A stretch of 64,000 bases of DNA from Marinomonas sargassi (GTDB taxonomy: Bacteria; Pseudomonadota; Gammaproteobacteria; Pseudomonadales; Marinomonadaceae). Of the stretch, positions 26,057 through 34,768 are shown piece by piece; positions within the stretch are counted from its first letter, which is position 1; the number at the start of each line of letters is the position of its first letter. The translations under genes and the position numbers were made by a program. The stretch lies in NCBI RefSeq assembly GCF_025716875.1, contig NZ_JAOVZB010000005.1:62001-126000 (forward strand), given 5' to 3'. Below the pieces are notes generated by a model, which searched no databases, was not told the DNA's origin, and saw only the letters and a program-made list of their open reading frames with translations.

Positions 26057-27262
26057 TTACAGCCCCATATTATTATGAATGCGGTAAAACATAGCTTTTA
26101 AATATTCCGTTTCAGGAATCGCTGGATGTACTGGGTGATCTGGCGCTTGAGTACCACGGTAGATAAGCTGAGAAAAGCGCTCTAATTGACGACTATTACT
26201 ACGGATAATATCGTGCAAACGAGACGTTTCTAGATGCATTGAACAAGAACCTGAAATTAGAATACCGCCTTTCGCTACTAGTCGCATCGCTAACTGGTTA
26301 ACCCTATGATACGCCCCTTCACCTGCCTTAATATCTTTACGACGAGCTATAAACGCCGGAGGGTCCATGATCACAACATCAAAACGCTCTTGGTCTTCAA
26401 TTAAAGATTGCATGGCTTCAAATGCATCACCGTGCATCAGGTTGGAATCACCTTCATATTGGTTTAACGATAAGTTGGCTTCAACATGACTAAGGGCACT
26501 TTCAGAAGCATCGATAAAGGTAACATCTGTTGCACCCGCTGACGCTGCCTGCACACCCCAACCACCAACATAAGAGAAAACATCTAGTACACGTTTACCA
26601 CCACAAAAGCCCTGCATGGTCTTGCGGTTTTCTCTATGATCATAAAACCAGCCAGTTTTTTGCCCATCCCAAACTGGCGCTTGGAACAAGACATCGTTCT
26701 CTTGCAGGAAAACCACTTCAGGTACCGTACCAAAAGCTTCTTCAACATAGCTGTCTAAACCTTCAATTTGACGCATCTTGCCATCGTTTTTCATTAAGAT
26801 GGCAGAGGGTTTAACGACATCTTGAAGTGCTTCTACGATTTCGTCTTTAATACGTTCCATGCCTGCGGTAGAAATTTGCACAACCAGAATGTCCGCAAAG
26901 CGATCGACGACTAAACCTGACAGCCCATCAGAATCACCAAACACCAAACGATAATATGGTGCAGGATAAGTCATATCTCGAAGTGAAAGCGCGATATTAA
27001 GACGGTGAACCAAAGTCGACTTATTTAAAACAGTGTCGGTGCTGCGGCTAATAAGGCGGCCACAAATAAGCGTGTTTGGATTAATTGTCGCGATACCCAA
27101 AGGTTTACCTTGAGCCGTTTCTACAACAACCTGATCCCCTGGAGAAAATTGCTTCAATGGGGTTTGAGAAGTATTTACTTCGTTACTATAAATCCATTGA
27201 TGTCCCGCTCGAATACGGCGGTCAGCTTGACCTTTAAGTCGAATCACACTCACAATTTTCAC
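26057..27262 (-). CDS. rlmI: 23S rRNA (cytosine-5)-methyltransferase RlmI-like
   Basis: 401 residues. N-terminal PUA domain (VSVIRLKGQADRRIRAGHQW), then a linker and a Rossmann methyltransferase with VLDVFSYVGGWGVQAA (SAM motif I), DVVIMDPPAFI (motif IV) and the catalytic cysteine of GSCSMH. E. coli RlmI methylates C1962 of 23S rRNA. The start is GTG, with no strong ribosome site; further in-frame GTG codons at residues 4 and 6 are alternatives. Divergent from an HDOD gene. Confidence 0.93.
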   Translation of the reverse strand: MKIVSVIRLKGQADRRIRAGHQWIYSNEVNTSQTPLKQFSPGDQVVVETAQGKPLGIATINPNTLICGRLISRSTDTVLNKSTLVHRLNIALSLRDMTYPAPYYRLVFGDSDGLSGLVVDRFADILVVQISTAGMERIKDEIVEALQDVVKPSAILMKNDGKMRQIEGLDSYVEEAFGTVPEVVFLQENDVLFQAPVWDGQKTGWFYDHRENRKTMQGFCGGKRVLDVFSYVGGWGVQAASAGATDVTFIDASESALSHVEANLSLNQYEGDSNLMHGDAFEAMQSLIEDQERFDVVIMDPPAFIARRKDIKAGEGAYHRVNQLAMRLVAKGGILISGSCSMHLETSRLHDIIRSNSRQLERFSQLIYRGTQAPDHPVHPAIPETEYLKAMFYRIHNNMGL

Positions 27263-27382
27263 CCAGTAAATTAAAAAAGCCTATTATAGTGAGTCTCATA
27301 TCAATTACTATGTATTAGCTAACTCTTACGACACAAAATCATTGATTCTTTCTGGTAGGAATACATTAAGTAAAGGATAACC

Positions 27383-28249
27383 ATGGCTTCCAGTTTTAAT
27401 GAAAAAGATCTCAAAAAGATCCTTCAAGGAATAGTGATTCCACCTCAGCCACAAATATTAGTGGATATACAAATGGAACAAGTGATGCCAGACCCTGACA
27501 TGGCATATATTGCATCCATCATTTCACAAGATGTTAGCCTCTCGGCGGCGGTTCTTAAATTTACCAACTCTTCTTACTTCAACCTGCCAGCAAAAATAAC
27601 ATCAATACAACAAGCTGTTATTCGCTTAGGTCCAGACAAAATAGCCAATATCATCAATGGTCTATTGATTAAAAGTGAGTTATCCGACGACTCCTTAAAT
27701 TCATTGCATAGCTTCTGGGATACCGCTTCCGATGTCGCTCGAATCAGTGCAAGCATTGCAGACCAGCTTAATTTCAAGTTTAAAGACGAAAGCTATTCTT
27801 TAGGTTTATTCCACAATGCTGGCATTCCTTTAATGATGCAACGCTTTGATAATTATAAAGAAGTCTTGGAGCAAGGTTACCAAAGTTCAGGGTTCACCCT
27901 CACCGACCTTGAGAATAAGCACTTTAATACTAACCATTCTGTCATTGGTTATTACCTAGCGAAATCTTGGGGGATACCAAAAATAAATTGCTCCATCATA
28001 TCCAACCACCACCGTATCGAAGAGCTCTTCAACCATCGCATTGCTGGAGATAATACTTACTTAACACTCGCTTCAATATTGAAGGTCTCTGAGCACATAG
28101 CCTCTGTTTTTAAACATTTAGGACGAGCGTCCAAAGACTATGAATGGGAAAAGATCAGTCACTATGTTCTAGATCATCTAGACCTATCGGAATACGATTT
28201 AGAAGGCATGATTGAAATTTGTCACGAGCAAGGATTGGGCGTCTTGTGA
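27383..28249 (+). CDS. HDOD-domain signalling protein
   Basis: 288 residues dominated by an HDOD domain (about 15-215): PPQPQILVDIQMEQVMPDPD, IASIISQDVSLSAAVLKFTN, and SSYFNLPAKITSIQQAVIRLG, all standard for the family. HDOD is related to HD hydrolases but usually lacks a full metal site. Such proteins act as adaptors in c-di-GMP, stress and motility signalling. Cytoplasmic and a single domain. AGGATAACC precedes the ATG. It converges on the iron transporter ATPase gene after 14 bases. Confidence 0.9.
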   Translation: MASSFNEKDLKKILQGIVIPPQPQILVDIQMEQVMPDPDMAYIASIISQDVSLSAAVLKFTNSSYFNLPAKITSIQQAVIRLGPDKIANIINGLLIKSELSDDSLNSLHSFWDTASDVARISASIADQLNFKFKDESYSLGLFHNAGIPLMMQRFDNYKEVLEQGYQSSGFTLTDLENKHFNTNHSVIGYYLAKSWGIPKINCSIISNHHRIEELFNHRIAGDNTYLTLASILKVSEHIASVFKHLGRASKDYEWEKISHYVLDHLDLSEYDLEGMIEICHEQGLGVL

Positions 28250-28263
28250 CAATAGAGGCGAAA

Positions 28264-29331
28264 CTAACGAGGAAATAACACTAGGTGATCAAGATTAACC
28301 GTTAAGCCAATGCTCTGCCCTACTTGATGATTATGATGAGAGGAGGCAAAGCAATATACTTTCTTACCCGAAGCCAGCTTCACTCTATACAGGAAATGTG
28401 ATCCTCTAAACCACTTACTGACAATTTCACCTAAAAACTCACTGTCGTCATCATGCAAAATATCATCAGGGCGAACTAATAAGTCGACAGCTAGGTTATC
28501 TTCCAAGCCGTGGTTTAAATCTCCCTGTATTTCCCCTAAATCAGAGTGAACACAATTCACCCCACATACCGTACTCGGCAAGAAGTCACCATGACCAATA
28601 AACTCAGCAACAAAGCGTGTTTTCGATTGATGATAAATATCGTAAGGCTTGCCTGTTTGATGTATTTCACCCGCATCCATCACTGACACAATATCCGCCA
28701 TGGCAAAGGCTTCCATCTGGTCATGGGTAACCAGTAGCGCACTCATGTTCTCATGCTTCAAAATGGCACGAATCTCAGGTACTAAATCTTCTCGTAATTT
28801 GGCATCTAAACCAGAGAAAGGCTCATCCATTAATAATAGTTTTGGCTTTGGAGCAATGGCGCGAGCAAGTGCCACTCGCTGCTGTTGACCACCAGAAAGC
28901 GAATGGGGATAGCGGGATTGAAAACCCGACAAGCCCACTAAATTCAATAAATAATCTACTCGCTCATCAGCTTCTTGCTTTGCCCAATCAGTCAATCCAA
29001 AAGCAACATTTTGCGCAATCGTCAAATGGGGGAATAAGGCTATATCTTGAAACACCATACCAATTTGGCGTTTCTCAGGGCTCAGTGTATGGTTTTCATC
29101 TGAGATGGTCTTGTTATTAACTTGGATGCTGCCGGAGATAAGGGGCTCAAAGCCTGCTATAGCGCGCAACAATGTCGATTTACCACAACCACTTGGTCCA
29201 AGTAAGCAGCCGATCTCACCTTCTCCAAGCTGAAAGGAGGCTTCTGTCACTATCGCCTTACCATCATAGCCAACGACAGCATTCTCGAGTACAAGCTCAG
29301 TAAGGGTTTCATTTGAAGGTGACAAACTCAT
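28264..29331 (-). CDS. fbpC: Ferric iron ABC transporter ATP-binding protein
   Basis: 355 residues: ABC ATPase (Walker A GPSGCGKST near 45, signature LSGGQQQRVALARA, Walker B LLLMDEPFSGLD, switch VTHDQ) followed by a C-terminal TOBE-like regulatory region (from about 240, including VRPDDILHDDDSEFLG). It matches FbpC/AfuC. Last gene of the fbpA-fbpB-fbpC operon, 8 bases after the permease. No terminator is visible before the convergent HDOD gene. Confidence 0.93.
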   Translation of the reverse strand: MSLSPSNETLTELVLENAVVGYDGKAIVTEASFQLGEGEIGCLLGPSGCGKSTLLRAIAGFEPLISGSIQVNNKTISDENHTLSPEKRQIGMVFQDIALFPHLTIAQNVAFGLTDWAKQEADERVDYLLNLVGLSGFQSRYPHSLSGGQQQRVALARAIAPKPKLLLMDEPFSGLDAKLREDLVPEIRAILKHENMSALLVTHDQMEAFAMADIVSVMDAGEIHQTGKPYDIYHQSKTRFVAEFIGHGDFLPSTVCGVNCVHSDLGEIQGDLNHGLEDNLAVDLLVRPDDILHDDDSEFLGEIVSKWFRGSHFLYRVKLASGKKVYCFASSHHNHQVGQSIGLTVNLDHLVLFPR

Positions 29332-29339
29332 ATTTAATC

Positions 29340-31001
29340 CTACTTACTATGTTCCACGCGTGAAGAAATAGACCGACTCAATAAAATAACGGGAGCCAAC
29401 CCCACCAGCACTATCATCAGAGAAGCCGGAGCCGCATCGATAAGTCTTTCATCGGATGCTAGCTCATAGGCTCTTACGGCTAAGGTATTAAAGTTAAACG
29501 GCCTTAGAACTAAAGTCGCTGGTAACTCTTTCAATACATCTACGAAAACAATTAATATGGCGGTAAGCACTGAACCTTTGAGTAAAGGTACATGTATCCG
29601 AGTAAGCACCTTACTAGGTGTCATTCCCAAAGAACGTCCTGCCATATCCATACTAGGTTTGATTTTACCTAGCCCGTCTTGTATCGCTCCTAAAGAAACC
29701 GCCATAAAACGGACGGTATAGGCAAACAATAGAGCAACTAGCGTGCCTGACAAAACTAGCCCGACTTTCTCGCCTGTGTAATATTTTACCAACTCAATGA
29801 TTCTATGATCTAACCATGCCAGAGGCACGATAGTACCAATGGCAATAATAGTCCCGGGTAAGGTATAACCTAAGCCTGCAAGGCCAACTGAAGCGTTAAT
29901 CATACGGCCTCTATGAAGGCGAACGGCATAGCTAAGAATAAGCGCTAGGGAAACTGCAATGAGAGCCGCTAACGCCGCTAAATAAAAGGAATTCCAAGCA
30001 AGCTGAATAAACTCCTCTCCGGGTAAATTCGCCTTAAAGGCTGCCCAATAGGCAAGGACGGCTACCGGCACAATAAAGCCAAGTAAAATAGGCAGCCAGC
30101 AAAAGACTGTTGTAAAGAAGGCACTGAGCCCTGTTAGAGGAATACGCCTACTACTCGCTTTTTTCAAACCCGAGGAATGATAGCGAATACGGTGTCGAGA
30201 ATACCTTTCACACAAGATAAGAACAGAGACAAACAATAGCAGTACACCCGCCAGTTGAGAGGCTCCTGTCACATCACCAAAACCATAAAAAGTTCTGAGT
30301 ATGCCAGTAGTAAAAGTATTCACACCAAAGTACTGAACTGTGCCGTAATCCGCTAGCGTTTCCATTAATACTAATGTGATGCCAGTAACTATTGCTGGAC
30401 GGGCAAGAGGTAATGCCAGTTTAAAAAATGCCGCTTGTGATGAATAACCCAAAGTTCGGCTGACTTCTAAAGTATTCGCAGATTGCTCCAAAAAAGAAGC
30501 TCTACTCATCAAATACACATAGGGGTACAGCACCAATGTCAGCATAGCAATGGCACCACCTAAGGAACGAACTTCAAAGAACCAATATTGACCGTAGCGC
30601 CAGCCCGTAACATCCCTAATAAAAGTCTGCACAGGGCCTGCAAAGTCAAAAATCCCCGTATAGGTATAAGCAATAATATAAGCAGGCATCGCCATTGGCA
30701 GTAACAAAGCCCATGACAATAATTTACGACAAGGAAACTCGCACATGCTGGTTAACCAAGCGCATGGCACGCCAATAGCAAAAGCGCCAATAGCGACACC
30801 TAACATGAGAATTAGAGAATTCGATATGTAGTCAGATAACACAGTTCTATAGAGATGGTTCCATACTTCACCATCACCAATTAGAACATTGGTTAATACA
30901 ACTAGAATAGGCAAAGACAAGGCCGCAGCAATTACTACTGCAGCCACCTTCAGCCAGTTAGATTTTGAACTCGTATGAGCGGAATCAAGCATTAAGGACA
31001 A
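29340..31001 (-). CDS. fbpB: Ferric iron ABC transporter permease (fused two-domain)
   Basis: 553 residues, inner membrane, about 12 hydrophobic segments in two homologous halves, as in FbpB/HitB/SfuB. Each half carries an EAA loop: SRTLGYSSQAAFFKLALPLA in the first and AGRSLGMTPSKVLTRIHVPL in the second. It forms the channel through which Fbp-bound ferric iron enters. Starts 21 bases after fbpA and ends 8 bases before fbpC. Confidence 0.93.
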   Translation of the reverse strand: MSLMLDSAHTSSKSNWLKVAAVVIAAALSLPILVVLTNVLIGDGEVWNHLYRTVLSDYISNSLILMLGVAIGAFAIGVPCAWLTSMCEFPCRKLLSWALLLPMAMPAYIIAYTYTGIFDFAGPVQTFIRDVTGWRYGQYWFFEVRSLGGAIAMLTLVLYPYVYLMSRASFLEQSANTLEVSRTLGYSSQAAFFKLALPLARPAIVTGITLVLMETLADYGTVQYFGVNTFTTGILRTFYGFGDVTGASQLAGVLLLFVSVLILCERYSRHRIRYHSSGLKKASSRRIPLTGLSAFFTTVFCWLPILLGFIVPVAVLAYWAAFKANLPGEEFIQLAWNSFYLAALAALIAVSLALILSYAVRLHRGRMINASVGLAGLGYTLPGTIIAIGTIVPLAWLDHRIIELVKYYTGEKVGLVLSGTLVALLFAYTVRFMAVSLGAIQDGLGKIKPSMDMAGRSLGMTPSKVLTRIHVPLLKGSVLTAILIVFVDVLKELPATLVLRPFNFNTLAVRAYELASDERLIDAAPASLMIVLVGLAPVILLSRSISSRVEHSK

Positions 31002-31022
31002 CGTCGCTTTCAGTAAAGAAGG

Positions 31023-32090
31023 CTACTTCCAGCCTCCGATATCCATTAGCTCAACCGCTTTTCTATTATTCTCACCTAGCTTACTAAGAGACAAGGTATC
31101 AGCACGGAACTCACCGAAAGGCTGAAGCATTTTTGGCACTTGTGCACCTTCGACTACTGGGTATTCGTTATTAACGTCGGCATACCAAGCTTGGGACTCA
31201 TGATTAGTTAAGAACTCAATAACCAATTTAGCGTTTTCAATGTTAGTTGCTGCCGCAGTAATACCTGCACCACTTACATTCATGTGAGCGCCTCGCTCAC
31301 CATCAGCTTGGTTTGGCCAAAAAAGTTTTACGCTTTCATACACTTTTCTATCGTCTGGATTGGCACTTTGACCAAGACGACCGTAATAGTAAGTATTTGC
31401 CAACGTCACATCACATACACCCGCTGCGACCGCTTTTAATAGATCCACATCGCCACCAAAAGGAGGGCGCGCTAGGTTAGATACCAAACCATTGATCCAC
31501 AACTGTGTTTTCTCTCTGCCGCTGGCTTCAAGCATGGAAGCAACAAGAGACTGGTTATAAATATTAGCGGATGAACGTACGCAAATTCGACCTTGCCATT
31601 TAGGGTCAGCTAGGTCTTCATAAGTAGACAGTTCAGATGGAGAAACTGTTTCAGGGTTATAGAAAATCACTCGACCACGCTGGGATAAACCAAACCAATA
31701 TTTGTCTGCATCTTGCAAGTGGCTCGGTATATTCGCCGCTAACACATCGCTTTCAAGAGGCTGCAAAACACCTGCAGCTTTGGCGCGATATAAACGACCA
31801 GCATCAACAGTGATAAACAAATCTGCAGGACTGGCACTGCCCTCTGCACGTAATCGACTCAAAAGAGCATCCGCAGACCCAGTAATCAGGTTAACTACCA
31901 CGTCATGTTGCTCTGAAAAAGCATCTAACGCAGGGGCAATCAAGGCTTGCTTACGTGCAGAATAAATATTTACTTCACCTTGAGCTTGAGCATGATTTGC
32001 AAGCAGCAAAGAAGAGGCTAATGCCGCAAAACCAATACGGCCAAAAGTTACTCGTCTATCTAATTTGTTTATCAAGTTGCGTAATGTCAC
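31023..32090 (-). CDS. fbpA: Periplasmic ferric iron-binding protein
   Basis: 355 residues. A signal peptide with basic N-region (LINKLDRRVTFGR) and hydrophobic core ends at ANHAQA before QGEVNIYSARKQ, the start of mature FbpA/FutA-type proteins. The double tyrosine iron ligand appears in TLANTYYYGRLGQS. A GTG at 32090 is chosen, with AGAAGG 10 bases ahead, because it gives a normal signal peptide; an in-frame ATG 63 bases upstream would add a second hydrophobic stretch. First gene of the operon, with a Fur-box-like site 79-97 bases upstream. Confidence 0.92.
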   Translation of the reverse strand: MTLRNLINKLDRRVTFGRIGFAALASSLLLANHAQAQGEVNIYSARKQALIAPALDAFSEQHDVVVNLITGSADALLSRLRAEGSASPADLFITVDAGRLYRAKAAGVLQPLESDVLAANIPSHLQDADKYWFGLSQRGRVIFYNPETVSPSELSTYEDLADPKWQGRICVRSSANIYNQSLVASMLEASGREKTQLWINGLVSNLARPPFGGDVDLLKAVAAGVCDVTLANTYYYGRLGQSANPDDRKVYESVKLFWPNQADGERGAHMNVSGAGITAAATNIENAKLVIEFLTNHESQAWYADVNNEYPVVEGAQVPKMLQPFGEFRADTLSLSKLGENNRKAVELMDIGGWK

Positions 32091-32168
32091 TGTTATAAAG
32101 CCTTCTATTTGGTGGATGAGTAGAAAAAAGAAAAGCGAGACAAAAATTAACACAGCATAATGTCAAAC

Positions 32169-32187
32169 ACTAGCAATTATCATTACT
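32169..32187 (-). promoter_or_regulatory. Candidate Fur box of the fbp operon
   Basis: The minus strand contains the exact core TAATGATAAT (32185-32176) of the 19-base Fur consensus, about 12 of 19 positions in all, 79-97 bases upstream of the fbpA GTG. The place and the gene type fit iron repression. Confidence 0.6.
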
Positions 32188-32236
32188 AGAAACTTTAACA
32201 TTAAGATAAAAATTAATTATCTAGTCAATGGTAGTA

Positions 32237-32285
32237 AAGGCTCTTGTGTTGATCTCTACGAACACATAACTCAAACAAGAGCCTT
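32237..32285. repeat. Branched inverted repeat after the HDOD gene
   Basis: AAGGCTCTTGT (32237-32247) and ACAAGAGCCTT (32275-32285) are a perfect 11-base pair with an inner GTGTT/AACAC stem between them. It lies 12 bases past the HDOD stop on the minus strand; no T-run follows on that strand, so it may terminate weakly or protect the 3' end. Confidence 0.55.
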
Positions 32286-32296
32286 ACCTTGATTAA

Positions 32297-33124
32297 TTAA
32301 TCCAGTAACTGGTTTAACTCATCACCAATTGCTAGGGCATCGTCTAGCTCATAGACAATACCTTCTGATAGTCCAGCCGCCTTGGCAACGCTACGTGGAA
32401 AGCCTTCTCGAACTAGATCTGCTTCTCTATCATGACGAATACAAGCATTGATGTAACAAGCTAAGTTCAATACACAAGCCAATGGCTGTGGGTCATCATC
32501 TGCAAAAGGTCTTTGATGTTGCTGTACAGCATTGCCCAAGTTAGAAGGGAACTTCCATAAATCAGTGAGCGCCTTACCAACTTCTTGGGAGGTGAAGCCA
32601 AGTAGGTCTAGCTCAGCTTTTACTCGCCCAGCTTTACGCTCGGAGACCATAGTTTGAATTTGCTTCGCTGTTTCAGGCTCAGTCAAATGGATTAATAAGC
32701 GCCCAATGTTATGTACGATACCCGCAGTAAAAGCGTCATCTGGAGAAACGTCTTCTGATCGTTTCGCGAACCATTGTGCTAAACCAGCAACACGAAATGA
32801 ATCAGACCAGAAAGCTTTTAGATCAATCCCTTCAACACTGTCTACAGAATTCGCAAAGCCTGATGCAATAACCAGTGTTTTAAGCTTATCCATTCCAAGT
32901 AAAACAGTCGCTTCCTCGATCGAAGAAATTTTTCTAGAAAGGCCAAAATAAGCAGAGTTAACAATACGCAAAACTTTTAAGGATATAGTTTGATCCTTCG
33001 TCACCTTCTCCGAGATTTCCTCGTATTTCGCATTAGGATCATTCAGGAGTTGAATCAATTCACGGACAACATCTGGAACATTAGGAAGCTTATCTGTTCT
33101 TTGAAGAATATCTTTGACCTGCAT
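32297..33124 (-). CDS. HDOD-domain signalling protein
   Basis: 275 residues with an HDOD domain over most of the chain: LPNVPDVVRELIQLLNDP, SEKVTKDQTISLKVLRIVNS, and FGLSRKISSIEEATVLLGMD. It is clearly a different member from the one at 27383. C-terminal HQRPFADDDPQ matches the HDOD-HD-like edge. No transmembrane segment. Probably an adaptor in second-messenger signalling. A 12-base-arm dyad lies 51-80 bases upstream. The next gene upstream is separated by the 33278-33545 element. Confidence 0.9.
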   Translation of the reverse strand: MQVKDILQRTDKLPNVPDVVRELIQLLNDPNAKYEEISEKVTKDQTISLKVLRIVNSAYFGLSRKISSIEEATVLLGMDKLKTLVIASGFANSVDSVEGIDLKAFWSDSFRVAGLAQWFAKRSEDVSPDDAFTAGIVHNIGRLLIHLTEPETAKQIQTMVSERKAGRVKAELDLLGFTSQEVGKALTDLWKFPSNLGNAVQQHQRPFADDDPQPLACVLNLACYINACIRHDREADLVREGFPRSVAKAAGLSEGIVYELDDALAIGDELNQLLD

Positions 33125-33175
33125 ACAGCCGCACCTTTCTTTTGTTTATCGCTTTGTACTATTGAATATTAAAGT

Positions 33176-33203
33176 GTCTAAGTTACATTTTTGTAAATTA
33201 GAC
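33176..33203. promoter_or_regulatory. Dyad ahead of the HDOD gene
   Basis: GTCTAAGTTAC (33176-33186) and GTAAATTAGAC (33193-33203) form 11-base arms with one mismatch and a 6-base spacer; one further pair (T33175-A33204) extends it. It lies 52-79 bases before the start codon of the HDOD gene, a normal place for an operator. Confidence 0.4.
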
Positions 33204-33277
33204 ATGAAGTCGTAAAAGATTATGATAGCTTGTTTGCTGACACAAGAGTAAATCTTCACACCTTTGAAAAAGAGTTC

Positions 33278-33545
33278 AAGGAAGGTACGAATAAGCCTTC
33301 TGAACTTCAGTCTTATCAGAGGAATGATCTATCAAGACAAGAGTGAGCAGGAATGTTAATACCTTTCAATCACTCTTAACGCAGAGAGGTCATTCCTCTG
33401 AAAGACCCGAAGGGCGTGGTCTAAACACTTTTTATTCTTTGTTAAGCTTCTTGCCAATATGTTCAATATTGGACGGCGAAGCTTGCCTCGAATAAGCAAG
33501 AGTTATCCTCACGCTGAAGTCAGTGGGCTTGTTCGTACCTTCCTT
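33278..33545. mobile_element. 268-bp MITE-like element with terminal inverted repeats and nested stems
   Basis: The left end AAGGAAGGTACGAATAAGCC (33278-33297) matches the reverse complement of the right end (33526-33545) at 19 of 20 bases, and the homology extends inward through ACTTCAG. Inside are more nested arms: 33310-33330 with 33387-33406 (two mismatches), 33339-33346 with 33370-33377 (perfect), AAGCTTC with GAAGCTT (33444-33450 and 33478-33484), and CCAATAT with ATATTGG. No transposase frame is present, and no target-site duplication is evident. A solo arm occurs at 9615. The mobile nature is an inference; it could equally be a structured RNA. Confidence 0.6.
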
Positions 33546-34735
33546 ACCCCCGCTGCACGGGCGATCATTTTTTTCTTTAATGATAACTGGCAATTAAACG
33601 CCTTCATCCCCGTATTTCTTAGCTGAACTAATAAGGGTTGCTGCGTTGTAAACAAGCGTTTAAAACCTTCCATGCCAGCTGCCATAGAAATGTTATCCAG
33701 CATACGGACTCTTTGATATCGTCTTAACACCCGACTATTACCGAGGCTCTCACCGCGTTTATGGGCTTTACTCAGTACCTCGACCAATGCCTGTACATCA
33801 GCAAAACCAAGGTTTGCCCCCTGCCCTGCTAACGGGTGTATGGTATGGGCGGCATCGCCAATGAGCGCAATACCAGACTGCACATATTCTTTGGCGTGCC
33901 TTTGACGAAGAGGTATTGCCTGCCTTGAACGGGTAATACTAAGCACTTCAAAGCGCTTATTAATGGCGTAATGCAAACGCTGACAAAACGCCTCATCGGA
34001 TAATGTCGTAAGGCTTTTTGCTTCTTCTGGAGGAACACACCAGACAATAGAAACAAAGTGCCTATTGTCTACTTCTGGCAGGGGTAAGAAAGCCAAAACA
34101 CCCTCTTCACCAAAACTCTGCCAAGCCGTGTGATTATGAGTTTGATCGATTTCAATCGTCGCAGCTATGGCAGTATGACCATAATCCCACTCTACTGTGG
34201 AAAAGCCATTTTCTGAACGCAGCTTTGAAGCAGCGCCGTCGGCCGCAACCAATACTTGGCTCTCAATACGCTCACCTGATAACAGTTCTGCTGTAGCACC
34301 GGACTCACTTAACTCATAGGAAGCTAAGCCATTATCAAGGTACAAGTCTATCGAGGAGTGAGTTTGAATTTGTGTCATCAGTTGCTGGCTAAGTACCGCG
34401 TTTTCAACTAAATCCCCCAACTCAGGCATGGCAGCAAAGCCCGCATTGAAGTCAATATAACCAGAACCTAAACCATCCCAGACGACAATATTATCGTAAG
34501 TCTCTACCCGCCCTTCAGGTAAATTATTCCAAACGTTAGCGGCCTGTAAAAGCGCCTTGGACTGACTAGAAATGGCGCTTACTCTTGCGTCATAAGCAGG
34601 TGGTGTAGATAGAGTATAGTCACCATTATGTTTGTCGATAAGGGCAACTCGTAAAGAAGAATTTGCCAGTAATATCGCCGATAATGAGCCAACCATTCCG
34701 GCACCCACTATGATTACATCGTACGATTTAGCCAT
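33509..34735 (-). CDS. UbiH/UbiF/UbiI-family FAD hydroxylase (ubiquinone biosynthesis type)
   Basis: 408 residues, class A flavoprotein monooxygenase. FAD Rossmann motif YDVIIVGAGMVGSLSAILLA at 5-24, DG motif VLVAADGAASKLR, and GDAAHTIHPLAGQGANLG are all intact. YDARVSAIS and LGDLVENAVLSQQL resemble UbiI/UbiF more than UbiH. It hydroxylates the ring of ubiquinone precursors in this family. It follows pepP as ubiH does in many gammaproteobacteria, but no second hydroxylase gene follows. The last 11 codons and the stop are inside the 33278-33545 element. Confidence 0.85.
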   Translation of the reverse strand: MAKSYDVIIVGAGMVGSLSAILLANSSLRVALIDKHNGDYTLSTPPAYDARVSAISSQSKALLQAANVWNNLPEGRVETYDNIVVWDGLGSGYIDFNAGFAAMPELGDLVENAVLSQQLMTQIQTHSSIDLYLDNGLASYELSESGATAELLSGERIESQVLVAADGAASKLRSENGFSTVEWDYGHTAIAATIEIDQTHNHTAWQSFGEEGVLAFLPLPEVDNRHFVSIVWCVPPEEAKSLTTLSDEAFCQRLHYAINKRFEVLSITRSRQAIPLRQRHAKEYVQSGIALIGDAAHTIHPLAGQGANLGFADVQALVEVLSKAHKRGESLGNSRVLRRYQRVRMLDNISMAAGMEGFKRLFTTQQPLLVQLRNTGMKAFNCQLSLKKKMIARAAGVRKVRTSPLTSA

Positions 34736-34768
34736 TCAACTGTCTCCGCTACTGGTTAATCTTTTCGA

